From NCBI GenBank assembly GCA_036939755.1, contig JALLAZ010003620.1, positions 1 through 14,077 on the forward strand: a stretch of DNA of 14,077 nucleotides, written 5' to 3'. The notes below the pieces were generated by a model. That model ran no database searches. It worked only from the letters and a program-made list of their open reading frames with translations, and was not told the origin of the DNA. Made by a program: the position numbers and the translations under genes. Origin of the DNA: Stephanodiscus triporus (taxonomy: Eukaryota > Bacillariophyta > Thalassiosirophyceae > Thalassiosirales > Thalassiosiraceae). Positions 1 to 9,185 of this stretch are shown here, piece by piece (positions within the stretch are counted from its first letter, which is position 1; every line of letters begins with the position of its first letter).

Positions 1-3000
1 GCCCCCTCATCAATAACCGGCCACAATTGGTAGTCGTCGCCAAACATGAGTACTGCCGGAATTCCTCCCCAGATTTCTTGACTATTTTGTCCACTGTACA
101 CCGTTTTGCGGATGTTTCTCTCTGCTGCACCTAGGACGATTGAACTCAACATGCTTCTTTCGTCTATGATTAAACAAAGGACATTTTTGAGCTGACTCTG
201 TAATTTTTCTTGAACCTTCTGTGTAATGTTGTCCTCTGGTCTGGTAACCCCTATTCCAAGTAAATGATGCAATGTTGATCCTTGGACATTGAATGCTGCT
301 GTGCCCGATGGAGCTCCAACCATTAAGGTGGAATTCGATCTTGTGATTTGTCTTACGATTGTCAGTATTGTATTTATAATGTATGATTTTCCTGTCCCTC
401 CACATCCCATTATAGTTGCCCGGATTGGAACATAATCGTTGTCGTTCTTGAGAAACTTTACAATGGTGTCTATCACAGCCAAGACCACAATTTTTTGTTC
501 TGGGGCCAAAGATGCAATTGAATAATCCTTTCCATCTTTTGTTTTGGGTAGTTTCAGATTACTGTCAGTATCAGGTGAGTCTTTGCTGTTATAATACAAC
601 TTGGCAGTTTGGTTTAGATATTCCTTGCCATCAATGGTTGTAAGTCGCTCTTCATCGTAATCGCTAATTGACCAGTCTTTTTGTTTTCCGATATCCACCG
701 TTGTGCTGTTCAAGATGTCATTGTGCAATTTGCTATCGGTAAGGTGACTTTGGTGCACCCATGCAGTCATTCTTTCGTTAGTTTCTTCATCATTTTGTGT
801 GTCATTGGTATCGGGATGATTGACTCCAACTTTGACAAGTACCTCTACTCTTGGTTTCCCAGAATACTTCATTGCAGTAGTATACTGTGCTAGAACGGAA
901 GTTGGTACTTCTTTGGCATCTAGCATTCGCAGGAACTCATCAATCGTCCTTTGGTGGTCTTTTAAAAGTTTGCACAAGGTATCAGTCTTGTTCCATGGCT
1001 TGTGCATGATGAGCATACCCCTTGCATACTCATAATCAACGGGATACCGTGGTTTACAGTTCAGTCCCTTTGGCATTAGAATGCGGTGTTGGTCAGTGAA
1101 GACATTGTCCTCTCCATGCTTTTTGAAAGTTGAATCAACAAAAACCTGATAGAAGAACTGTTCCAGGGATAGGGGGTAGTGCTCTTCTTTACGGTTCCTG
1201 TACACTGTGATCAAGTCTTTCTGTTTAGACTTATCACTCTCACTTCGTAGAGCCTGTCCTTGAGCCAAACTTACATATGTGATCATATCCGAACAGATCA
1301 CTAGATCCTGATTGTCCACCATGTGAACCGCCTCTTGTGATGGAACTAATCTCGTCCCAGTCAACATGTGCAAACACTTCCTTGTGATTGTTCTTGGACT
1401 GGTCATGTTATCATCTCGTGCCCTAAATAATGAAGATCCGATTTTAGTTACACACAATCTGGAAATTTATCCAATTCCGAACAATTTCCAATTCACGTAC
1501 TATCTGGAAATTTTTCGGATTCCGAAAAATTTCCGAGTCACAAGGGATTTGGAAATTTTTCCAAATCCGAAAAATTTCCATTAGAGCAAACTTACCCCAT
1601 GATAATATTTTGAATAGCCTCTTTTTCATCTTGAGATGTATTGTGTCTTTTGCCGGTATAGGCCACAACATATTTACATACGTCCTCAATTTCACGCAAA
1701 TCTGGACAGGTTGGATTACTGAAGTACAAAAGAAGTTTGACATCACAATTTGCTCGCCATGCTTGGAGGAAATATTTGCTGTGTTGAACCAATCGGACTG
1801 AATGTGTTCGTCTCATTCTAAAATGTGATATTCCTTTCCTGTCTATTTGTATTTCTGCATTTTGTAACAGTTTCATTCCTGGTGTGTCAACTTTTCCAAA
1901 TTCAGACTCGGTTCCGTAATGAGATCGGCACGTCCTTGGTGTACCAACTTTAGTTGATTTCAAACAGTACCTGTTACATTGGTGCATCATACAGTCTTGA
2001 GCCAATTGTGTTACATCCTTCTCCTCGTCACAACATTCACAGTATCTTCTCGTCAGTGGTGATGAGGAATAATTTGGGCGGTAGTCTGGGTTGTCAGCAA
2101 CATTTGAATCAGCTGTCATATTCAGGTGTTTGATTGCGTAATCGTTGAGCACTGCTGCTTTTTCTTGCAGTGTTGTGGCTCTATAAAAATCATGTAGGTA
2201 AGCTCTGTCCTTTGCTATGGCCACAACATGTAGGTGAATAGCTCCTCTTCCTGGTGCGAACTCGACACGTCCCCAGTAGTGGTCAATTTGAAGTGCTTCT
2301 TTTAAAACTGTCTTTATGAACGAGTCGGCACGTTTCATAAAGAACTCATTTACAAAGAGGGAATAATTTCTCGCTGACTTCGACATATCCGTTCTACCGC
2401 CGTTCTTGATGGCTTCAGCCTTATCATTATTCCCGGCTAATTTCTCAAGTTGGTACAGCAAACGGCGCAAGTCAGGCCACCAATTTTCGGCACAAGACAA
2501 TGTTATGAAAAATGTAGGCGGGCCATGCCCCCTACTAACGTGATGATTGATCCATTGTTCTAGGTCGTCAGTACGAGCACGCCAGTAATTATCACTCCCT
2601 TTGATATTTCGGGCAAAATACCTCAACATATTGACGTAGCGACATTTTTTTTGTAAGACTTGTCTTTGCAGTTCCTGAATGGTTGGCGGATGTTTACCAA
2701 TGAATCGGTCTGAGGCGAGAAAGAAGTTTCCATCGCTATGACTGGTGTGTCTCTGTATTGTATTGTACAAGAATAGTCCGAACAGGGAATCTTCGAGAAA
2801 ACGACCATCATAGTATCGCAAAAGGTGTTTTCCCCATTCTTTTATTGATACTTTCCCACGTGTCAAATCATACATGTCACCAATCCCACCTGGAAATAAC
2901 CAGGGATATGAATTCACGAATATGTTCTTTGTAAAATCGTATTCACTAATTGGAGCAAGAATTAGTGTAAAGCGTGGAAATTTATCCAATTTCGAAAAAT

Positions 3001-4282
3001 TACCAGAGACGTACCATATTGGTGAATCATGATCAATTGGGGGAAAATTCATTACTTGTGATACCTGGCCTGTTGCTTGGGCAATGTTCTTGAAAGAGCG
3101 AATTATGTTTGCGTTATCTCCAGTTGGCAGGGGATTGGGCTGATTTGCATGCATTGTTGTAATTGCTAAGTCATCACTGTCTGTATCAACTTGTTGGGCT
3201 GACAGTGATACATATTCAGGTTCTTTTCCAGAAAGAATTCGAATGTGTTTCAAATTTTTTGTTTGGAATTTCTCTGCATTTGTTGCTATGGATACTTCCT
3301 CTTCACCCTGCATCCAGTCCAAGTTGCTCTCTTTGATGGATATATTGGAATAGTGAGGATTGTGTTTTTTCAACCAAAGGAGAGCTTCTAATACATGCTT
3401 TCGATTCACACGTAATGATTTGGGATACACTGCACAAGTGTCTTTATTGCCCAAATACCGTATGAACACCACCATTGTTTCCTTACGAAGTGGCAGTTCA
3501 TTGCACATGGCTGATATATCTTGAGGAAATGTCACACAGTGTCCCTTCAATGCAAAGGTGCCATTAGACAAATGTATTGATGGAACGTAATTCGAACATC
3601 TTCGAATGAGAAATTTTTCAGCCACACTCAACCTTTTTAGCTCAAACGGTATTTCAAAATGTGGCACCTTGTTACCGTCCTCATCTCGTACGAAGTCTCC
3701 ATCATCTGAAACTTCATACCAAACAGGATGTAAGTTGTTCCTCAAGAAGTACTTTGGATCCTTTCGAATGCGGCACTTCTGACAGGTGTATTGTTGACCT
3801 GTTTGCTGAACTTGTCCATCCACAATATGCACCTCCAAGCATAATTCACACTTTAGGATATTGAGATTCTTCATGTGAAATTCATGGTGCAGTATTTTTT
3901 CCTTGACAAGTATGCTGCGATTTGTTGGTAAACTATTTTGGTTGGTGTAGTTTTTTGGATTAGGAACCAATTCAGTGGTGACTCTTATTTTCAGCTTGAC
4001 TCCTCCTGATTTCAAATATCTCTTGTATCGTCGTTCTATATTGTTTTTTGCAAGAATGAATTCACTGTAAGTTTTTGCGGATAGTAAGTCTGGTATCTTG
4101 TTGTTTGCGAGTCGAAACACTTCCTTGCTTTTACCAATCATTAACATTTTTCTGTAACAGTCATTTATTACCTCAATTGCTTTTGTGTACTCGTTGCTGT
4201 TAGGTTTTGTCCAGGCAATTGATAAATAACAAACTTTAGAATTGAGGTGGGCAGTGACTGACTTATTTCTTCTTGTTGTCAT
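1..4282 (-). CDS. Helitron replication initiator-helicase (RepHel), 3' part beyond left edge
   Basis: This is the rolling-circle transposase of a Helitron. It would nick and join element ends with its HUH/Tyr domain and unwind DNA with a PIF1-type helicase. Proposed exons are 4282-3015, 2945-1596 and 1422 to beyond 1, and all junctions keep frame. The start is the ATG at 4282. In order (unspliced numbering) I see a Cys4 knuckle (CELC...CQKC); a DUF6570-like region containing KGHCVTFPQDI and ALLWLKKHNPHY; PWLFPGGIGD; the Rep motif TFFITLSCAENWWPDL; the HUH motif IHLHVV (His683 and His685, codons at 2228-2236); a Cys-rich CECC...HQC segment; and YVVAY, with two Tyr (871, 875) three residues apart as in Helitron Rep. 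Exon 3 runs open into Walker A GCGGTGKS (384-407), the Walker B-like LIIDERSML (about 147-175) and GDDYQLWPV (about 16-44). C-terminal helicase motifs and element ends are outside the window. Family assignment is secure; exact exon borders are inferred. Confidence 0.93.
1461..1489 (-). repeat. Palindrome H1
   Basis: Plus strand GGAAATTTATC-CAATTCC-GAACAATTTCC. Third palindrome of Helitron intron 2; two inner mismatches. Confidence 0.85.
1506..1534 (-). repeat. Palindrome H2
   Basis: Plus strand GGAAATTTTTC-GGATTCC-GAAAAATTTCC. Pairing continues into the centre, giving 14-bp arms and one central base. Confidence 0.9.
1551..1579 (-). repeat. Palindrome H3
   Basis: Plus strand GGAAATTTTTC-CAAATCC-GAAAAATTTCC. 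It begins 16 nt after the intron 2 donor of the Helitron gene. Confidence 0.9.
2946..3014 (-). other. Intron 1 of the Helitron gene (69 nt, stop-free, multiple of 3)
   Basis: The donor is ATG|GTACGT at 3014 and the acceptor CCAATTAG ends at 2946. A CACTAAT branch-like site lies between them and palindrome H4 starts 10 nt after the donor. The length divides by three and there is no in-frame stop, so retention would add 23 residues (starting YVSGNFSKLD) between SPIW and EYDF. Splicing gives PICEYDF, which places EYDF before PWLFPGGIGD as in related Helitron proteins. Its sequence around H4 closely matches the introns of the HMG gene at the other end of the window. Confidence 0.75.
2976..3004 (-). 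repeat. Palindrome H4
   Basis: Plus strand GGAAATTTATC-CAATTTC-GAAAAATTACC. It lies inside the 69-nt Helitron intron, 10 nt after the donor and in frame with the upstream exon. Confidence 0.9.
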
Positions 4283-4418
4283 GGATTGTATCTGCTAAGT
4301 CAGTCCTTCATTAGTTTTGTAACGCCTTCCATTACTGTCGTAGCTACAACCTACGTACATTCTAGTGTTAGGGAGTGGAAATATACAACAAAAAACAGAC
4401 AGCAAATCAAAACTAAGA
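4283..4418. other. Spacer between the Ulp1-like gene and the Helitron gene
   Basis: On the minus strand this holds a T-rich stretch, CCCTAACAC and AACTAATG branch-like sequences and a CTTAGCAG acceptor-like site just before the RepHel ATG. A GTTAGT donor-like site lies at the end of the upstream gene, but joining the two exons through the visible sites breaks the frame, so two separate genes are more likely than one. A short 5'-UTR intron of RepHel remains possible. Confidence 0.4.
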
Positions 4419-6606
4419 CTAACCTTCGAACTGTTGGATACCACTCTCGTTGGTGGCATCTTCCTCATCAGTCTCCATGTTGTCGTCATCATTTAAACTT
4501 GCATTGCCATCTCTGTGATTATTCTCCTGATTGTTACTACCCTGACTTGTCGAATCTGATGTGTAATTATCTGTGTCTTGACTCACTGTCAATTGAGAGT
4601 CAGTGTCCGACACAGGCTGAGGAGATTTTGTGCGGCATCTTTTTTTTTGACTAAGTTGCCAATCGGAATCAGCGGTGTCGAAGGATGATAAAGTAAGTTG
4701 ACTACTGGTGTTACCAGAATCAATTGAATCATCATTAATTGAGTCGAATAAACTTGGATAAACAGCCAAGGAGTCATTGATACACTCAGATGAGTATTTT
4801 TGTGAAAGGGCAAGCATGAGTCCTGTTATTTGTCTTCGTAGCTCATTTACAAGTGACCGATCTTGATTCTTTTTGATCATGTCATGGATCAAGTCTTCAA
4901 TACCTGATTTAGTGAGTACTTTTTCCTGAAATTGAGCAAGTTTTGCTGCGGAAAGTATCACACATAATCCTGATTCTGAATTGTTATCGGATAGCTTTCC
5001 TAATATTGGGCAACAATTTCAAAGGTATGTACATTTATGAGATTGGCTGGTAATTTTTCTAATTTGGAAAAATTTCCACACAATTAATGCCATGCCACTT
5101 TGCTCACCTTTAAAACACCTCAAAGGAAGGGTTCTCTTGTTAAATGGATTTTCAATTTTATCGACTTTCAAACTGAACTTATTTCGCCACATAACATTGA
5201 GAAGTTGTCTAATTTTTTCACACATGATTGTTATTGCAGCCTCGTCAACACTATTGCCATTAGGATCGAAGTGGCACAACATTGGTGTCTTCAAGCTCTT
5301 CTTTCCAACATATGGAAGAGCCACAGCAACAAAGAGGGACCATTTATTGCTGATCAATTCGACAGGAAAGATTAGCAAGTTTTGATCCAATAAATCTGAA
5401 TGCAACTTGGCTGTTATTTTTGTCCATTGATTGACATCAAAAGTGACAAGTCGAGTAAGAAACCCTGTACGGAAGGAATAGACGCTGTTTTGCTTTGCTG
5501 TCAACCTAAGTGAATAATTTTGAAATATCAATACAAGTTAGCAAAATTTTAACATGAAAATGTATAAATAAATCAGGAGGATGCGCACCTGGTAATTTTT
5601 CAGAATTGGAAAAATTACCACAGCTTGTCAGCAGGAGTAAATAGACACCAAAATAACATAAAAAGGTATACAACACCATGAAGCGCACCTGGTAATTTTT
5701 CGGAATTGGAGAAATTACCAAAACGTTATCAATTACAGTTTGCAACAATTGAAAATAAACTCAACATATGTGTGTATATATCATCCCAGTTTGTACTTGA
5801 AGATGTATCAAAAGAAAAATATGTCAGGTTGCAACCAGACGTAAACACGGTTTTGTCATTTTTCTGAAATGGTACCTTGAAGGGAGTAAAGTTGTGGTGA
5901 ATAGAAGCGTTTTCGTATAGTTCACCTGGATTGTGTTGGTATTTTAACCTGGCTTGATTATCCATCTTTGATAATTCAATGAGTAATGCATTGATAGACT
6001 GGTTTGATGGAGTTTTTTCTGGCCGGAGAAATCTTTTCCTCATTAGTTCGAACACTCTCAAATTAAACATTATCTTGATGTGTGGTGAAGACAAGTCACA
6101 GCCACAAAGCAAATTGGGAAGAGACACGACCTCTTCATCCTCTTGGTTGTTTAACTTGTTCAAGCCAAAATCTTTAATTCTGTGCAATGGTTCCAAGTGC
6201 TGAGGGTGAATTTGCATTATGAAACAAGTAGAAGTGGCTTGTGTACTCTTTACAGACACAGTGTATTGTCCATTTTGCTGAATAAAGGACAGGATTTGAC
6301 CTGTATAGCCATTTAATGCAGGATACACAGCACAATCTAACACAATGACACCTGTACTGTTCTTGACTTGATAAAACTGAGTAAATAAACGGACTGCTTC
6401 ACTGTGTATGAAAGACATTAGTGGATGGCCTGTCTTAACATTGTCAAAGCTTGAATTATCAAGAAAATAGCCTTGATGAAGAAGGGAAACACGGATGTAC
6501 CATATCAACCCCAATACAACTGACTCTTCAAAGTAGGTCATTTGACTCCAATATGCTGCCCTGCTTTCCAGTCGCAGGGTAAGTAGGCTCCAATGACTTA
6601 GTAAAT
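4419..6606 (-). CDS. Ulp1/adenain-like (C48-type fold) protein, probably catalytically dead, 5' end unresolved
   Basis: Proposed exons are 6606-5737, 5497-5108 and 4999-4419, ending at the TAG at 4421-4419. The first acceptor (TTTCTTTTACAG|AT) is strong, so an upstream exon must exist but was not identified. Exon 1 includes an SH3-like stretch (ALNGYTGQILSF to PQHLEPL). Exons 2 and 3 give the order expected of Ulp1-like proteases: LLIFPVELISNKWSLFVAV, then MLCHFDPNGNSVDEA, then, across the splice, CFKGKLSDNNSESGLCVIL. Catalytic proteases have His-Trp, Asp, Gln and Asp-Cys-Gly at these places. Here Lys stands before Trp, Asp is present, and Ser replaces the nucleophilic Cys. The C-terminal tail is rich in Ser, Thr, Asp and Asn, with a basic KKRCRTK. 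The same strand and position upstream of RepHel suggest an accessory Helitron gene, by inference. A divergent unrelated fold is the main alternative. Confidence 0.6.
5000..5107 (-). other. Intron of the Ulp1-like gene with one palindrome
   Basis: The donor is AAAG|GTGAGC at 5107 and the acceptor ATATTAG ends at 5000 (108 nt). Splicing joins the exon ending CFK to GKLSDNNSESG in frame and produces the expected end of an Ulp1-like domain, whereas read-through ends soon after. Palindrome H5 begins 30 nt after the donor. Confidence 0.7.
5049..5077 (-). repeat. Palindrome H5
   Basis: Plus strand GGTAATTTTTC-TAATTTG-GAAAAATTTCC, in the 108-nt intron of the Ulp1-like gene. Confidence 0.9.
5591..5619 (-). 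repeat. Palindrome H6
   Basis: Plus strand GGTAATTTTTC-AGAATTG-GAAAAATTACC. On the minus strand it ends CCAG|GTGCGC. Confidence 0.9.
5691..5719 (-). repeat. Palindrome H7
   Basis: Plus strand GGTAATTTTTC-GGAATTG-GAGAAATTACC. On the minus strand it ends CCAG|GTGCGC, exactly 100 bp from H6. Confidence 0.9.
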
Positions 6607-6674
6607 CTGTAAAAGAAACACCAACAAGGGACAAGAAAAACTATTAGATGAGTCAAAACAATCCAATTTCAACA

Positions 6675-6932
6675 TCAATTGTTGTGGCCACATAAAAAAA
6701 CAGTGTCAACACATCCTTCCAACATAGGGTTAGTAAAATGCAACACATCAAATGACACAACAGAGTTAGTCTTGTATTGTCTTGATGAAACTTGTTGAAA
6801 TGAATTTCCATTTTTGTGTAGTGTTATCAAAATTGGAACTTGGGTGGCCTCATACATTGATGTGTGTAACAATATTGAACCTATTTTATGTACCATATCA
6901 TTTTTATTCTTCATTGTCGATATTTGGTACAT
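6675..6932 (-). CDS. Possible small ORF or exon, unknown function
   Basis: An ATG-initiated 85-codon frame (MYQISTMKNKNDMVHK...) ends in CGHNN. I do not recognise it. It lies just upstream of the first strong acceptor of the Ulp1-like gene and could be part of its 5' exon. No GTRAG donor in the right phase is visible at its end, however, so it may equally be a chance frame in a 5' region. Confidence 0.25.
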   Translation of the reverse strand: MYQISTMKNKNDMVHKIGSILLHTSMYEATQVPILITLHKNGNSFQQVSSRQYKTNSVVSFDVLHFTNPMLEGCVDTVFLCGHNN

Positions 6933-7105
6933 AACTTCCTAACAATCTTTTCGTACCATCTCAATATAAGTCTTGAATGCTGGATTTGGTACGTCATTCA
7001 CTTAATCAGTAGACCTAATTTTGTACTGCCTTGTCACTACTTTTTTCTTGACTCTTAAGCTAGCGTAGTCCAATATCAACTCTGATAAACAACAAAAGGG
7101 CCGTT

Positions 7106-7134
7106 GGTAATTTTTCGGAATTAGAAAAATTTCC
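7106..7134 (-). repeat. Palindrome H8
   Basis: Plus strand GGTAATTTTTC-GGAATTA-GAAAAATTTCC. On the minus strand it lies 19 nt after a GTAAGT, downstream of the stop of the zinc-finger gene. Confidence 0.85.
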
Positions 7135-7167
7135 AGGCGTAACAATAACTTACATCACTCACATTCA

Positions 7168-8998
7168 CTACTCATTGAAGACCTCCTCTTCAATGTTCCA
7201 ATCAGGCAAGGCTTTCCCTTTGGAGTAACCTTTGAAGCAGATTGCACGTTCCACATCTGAAACATCTGACCAGGATTTGTATCCAAATTCATCTATCAAG
7301 ACACGCAAGATGTCGTAGTCAACCATGGACTGGTTTAAATGGCAGTGACACTTGAGATTATATCCATTCTTAAAAACAGAATCAATAGATGCAGTCAACT
7401 TCTTTTTGACAGCATCGTCATTGTCATTATTTGCTTTCATCAGGAATGACATGATTCTTTCCTCATTTTTCTGACAATGATCAAAAACAATTGGACCAAT
7501 AGGATTAATGGCTCGTGCCTTCATAGCCCAATACGTTTTGTCCAAAATTTTTCTTAGATGAACAAGAGCATTCGCCTCTTCACTTATCTTGCCGCTAAAA
7601 ACAAATGAAAGCCGACTAACAGTACCAATGTTTCTGCCATGTTTTTGACATACTTCCACTTCGATTGTTCTCCAAATTCCACATTTCGAATATTGAACTC
7701 ATAATAGCTCCCAGTATGAAGGATATCTTCTGGCTTGAACTTGAGTGAGGTCAGAATAGTTTTCACATATGCACTCATGAAACTAGCTTTGAGCATCCAT
7801 GCACTGTGTAAATTTCCATAAACAATGGACCAGTGCACAAAACCAGTGTTCTCATTACGAAAAGGACCTGCCAAAAACATGTCAACACCATTTCTCTTTA
7901 CTGCTGGGCTTCCTTTCATATTTGCTATTAGTGACGCCTGAAAGGACTCATCTTGAAAAATATCCAGATTAGGGTCAATTTCTTCAGAGTTGCTTTTCTT
8001 GGCAGCACCAAACTCTGTCACATTATCTGTTTTGGTCTTATTGACTTTTTTTTGCTGCTGCACTGAGTCATATGGATTAATTTTAGCAGCATCAGTGTTT
8101 TTATTGACTGCAGATCTCTTGTTATAGTCAGCCTCAGCCTGTAGACGGTCAATATTAGCCAGCTCTTCATATTCTTTATCTTGGTTCAAAATGGCTTTTA
8201 ACCACTTCTGAAATCCTGGATGGTGTTCCCTGCAAAGTGTTGCAATTCCCCCTTCTTCAACTTGGTATTGCTCAGCCCACATGATGGAACAAACATGATG
8301 GACATAGTTCTTGCAATCCTTACATTGACACTTGATAGGCTTCAAACCCATAGGGCAATTTTCATATTCATCCCAATCGCAACATACAGGAAGACCAATC
8401 CAAGTTTTTTTAGGATTCACATTGGAATTCTCTGCTTCCCAACTTTCATCTGATCTGTAGAACGAGTTTTTATAGAGGTCTTCGGAATCATTTTTGGATG
8501 CAGTTTCCTCTTCACCATCATTATTAGTCACTTGTTCTCCTTTCGCTTTAGAAGCAAGGACCACTTCACTCTTCAAGTTGTTAACCTCACCAACTTTCCG
8601 TTCATCAATTTTTTTAGGTCTGAGTTTGAATTCCTCCTCATCAGAACTGCTATAGTTTACTTTGCCTGACGACTTGGCTAACCTCTTCCTGACTATAAAA
8701 CAGTTTGACTCGTCACTGTCACTTTGATCATTGTCTGACTTGTTGACATTTGAATCTTTAGGTGCAGAGTAGATAACTGAATCAGGAATCTGAAGCTTCA
8801 CAAAATCTTTCTCATATGTCAACCAGCTTGAATAACCTCCAACCCATTCAGGAAGGATAGTCGACACCATCCAACCATTAATTGCTTTGTTAGATTTAGT
8901 GTGAATAAGAGCGTAAATGCAAGCACGCTCCACATCATCCTGTAGATTAAAGCTGAAATAACAATCAGAAGCTTGAATAATGACATACTTGATAGAGT
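7168..8998 (-). CDS. Zinc-finger gene, exon copy A (intact domain, one-base frameshift near its C-terminal part)
   Basis: This is the large 3' exon of a gene of unknown function, copy A of a tandem duplication. The acceptor is ATTATTACAG|ACTCTATC at 8998/8999. It encodes DSIKYVIIQASDCYF, an acidic Ser/Asp region (SSSDEEEF), then a Cys/His domain (8384-8202: CCDWDEYENCP, CQCKDC, HHVCSIMWAEQY, LCREHHPGFQKW), a Lys/Asp linker, and a conserved block (GVDMFLAGPF, FVHWSIVYGN, AWMLKASFMSAY). At 7642-7646 the minus strand has five A where copy B has six. With five A, the frame runs to a stop at 7584. With six, it would pass into the frame 7659-7168 (KHGRNIGTVS to NIEEEVFNE, TAG stop). So the gene is either frameshifted, misread by one base, or spliced in a way I cannot see. 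It may be nuclear, from its composition. Confidence 0.7.
8202..8384 (-). other. Cys/His zinc-binding domain, copy in the minus-strand gene
   Basis: The spacing of Cys and His (CC, C, C, C, HH, C, then LCREHH) suggests two or more zinc sites. About half of its residues match the domain at 12881-13060 in the divergent plus-strand gene, including WAEQY, GIATLCR and HHPG-QKW. I do not recognise it as a named family; a PHD- or ZZ-like fold is only a guess. Confidence 0.75.
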
Positions 8999-9153
8999 CT
9001 GTAATAATCATACTCTCAATGTTGGAAACGCTAAGCCTTTTTGTAAAAGTCCTTTATGTGTTGTGTGCAATCGAACAAAAAAAAATATGACACAGTCACA
9101 GTTTAAAATTACGAAATAGAATAAATAATAATCCAAACCCAAAAGTAACTCAC

Positions 9154-9185
9154 CTGGTAATTTTTCAGTTTTGGAAAAATTACCA
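9154..9185 (-). other. Possible 32-nt microexon made of palindrome H9
   Basis: It is preceded by TTGTTCAG and followed by GTGAGT, the same as the H10 case. It would let the gene skip damaged copy B and join exon 2 to copy A in frame. Confidence 0.35.
9156..9184 (-). repeat. Palindrome H9
   Basis: Plus strand GGTAATTTTTC-AGTTTTG-GAAAAATTACC, identical to H10. It sits at the junction of duplicated units B and A. Confidence 0.9.

Larger units (their letters stand above)
1423..1595 (-). other. Intron 2 of the Helitron gene, carrying three palindromes
   Basis: The donor is GG|GTAAGT at 1595 and the acceptor TTATTTAG ends at 1423, 173 nt in all. Read-through stops at once (GGG TAA). Splicing joins ATG GG to G GCA CGA and restores one frame that stays open for over 1.4 kb through the helicase motifs, which supports the junction strongly. 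Three 29-bp palindromes (H3, H2, H1 in transcript order) sit 45 nt apart start to start and fill most of the intron. Confidence 0.85.
5498..5736 (-). other. Intron of the Ulp1-like gene with two palindromes and two AG|GT sites
   Basis: The proposed donor is AACT|GTAATT at 5736, 17 nt before palindrome H7. The acceptor is GACAG ending at 5498, which keeps frame; a nearer CTTAG ending at 5506 does not with this donor. A TGCTAAC branch-like site precedes the acceptor. Both H7 and H6 end in ACCAG followed directly by GTGCGC. Borders are moderately uncertain. Confidence 0.55.
6607..7167. other. Region between two minus-strand genes, mostly unassigned
   Basis: On the minus strand it contains an 85-codon frame (6932-6675), palindrome H8 next to a good donor (GTAAGT near 7152), an acceptor-like TTTATCAG about 70 nt later, and the acceptor of the Ulp1-like gene at 6607. 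The stop of the zinc-finger gene copy A lies just upstream, so the H8 intron would be in its 3' UTR. No terminal repeats or RNA genes are visible. Confidence 0.45.
7633..9185 (-). repeat. Tandem duplication, unit A
   Basis: Unit A starts (in transcript order) at palindrome H9 with its CCAG|GTGAG, runs through an intron of about 155 nt and the large exon, and ends near GGCAGAAACATTG. It is nearly identical to unit B apart from scattered substitutions, the deletion in B, small indels and the A5/A6 difference. Confidence 0.85.

Noticed and set aside
1461..1579. Palindromes as the 3' terminal hairpin of the Helitron
   Set aside because: Helitron end hairpins are single, GC-rich and next to a CTRR end. 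These are AT-rich, many, and lie within introns of several genes.
4286..4654. Plus-strand frame of 122 codons
   Set aside because: It is antisense to the low-complexity tail of the Ulp1-like gene, has no recognisable content and no supporting splice or start context.
5019..5107. Read-through protein end GEQSGMALIVWKFFQI in the Ulp1-like gene
   Set aside because: It follows a good GTGAGC donor, includes palindrome H5 and soon stops. Splicing to 4999 gives a longer, better-fitting domain end.
7584..7640. A 31-nt intron (GTACTG...TTTTTAG) restoring the frame of copy A
   Set aside because: It is far shorter than the other introns here, has no branch site, and the A5/A6 difference explains the frame change more simply.
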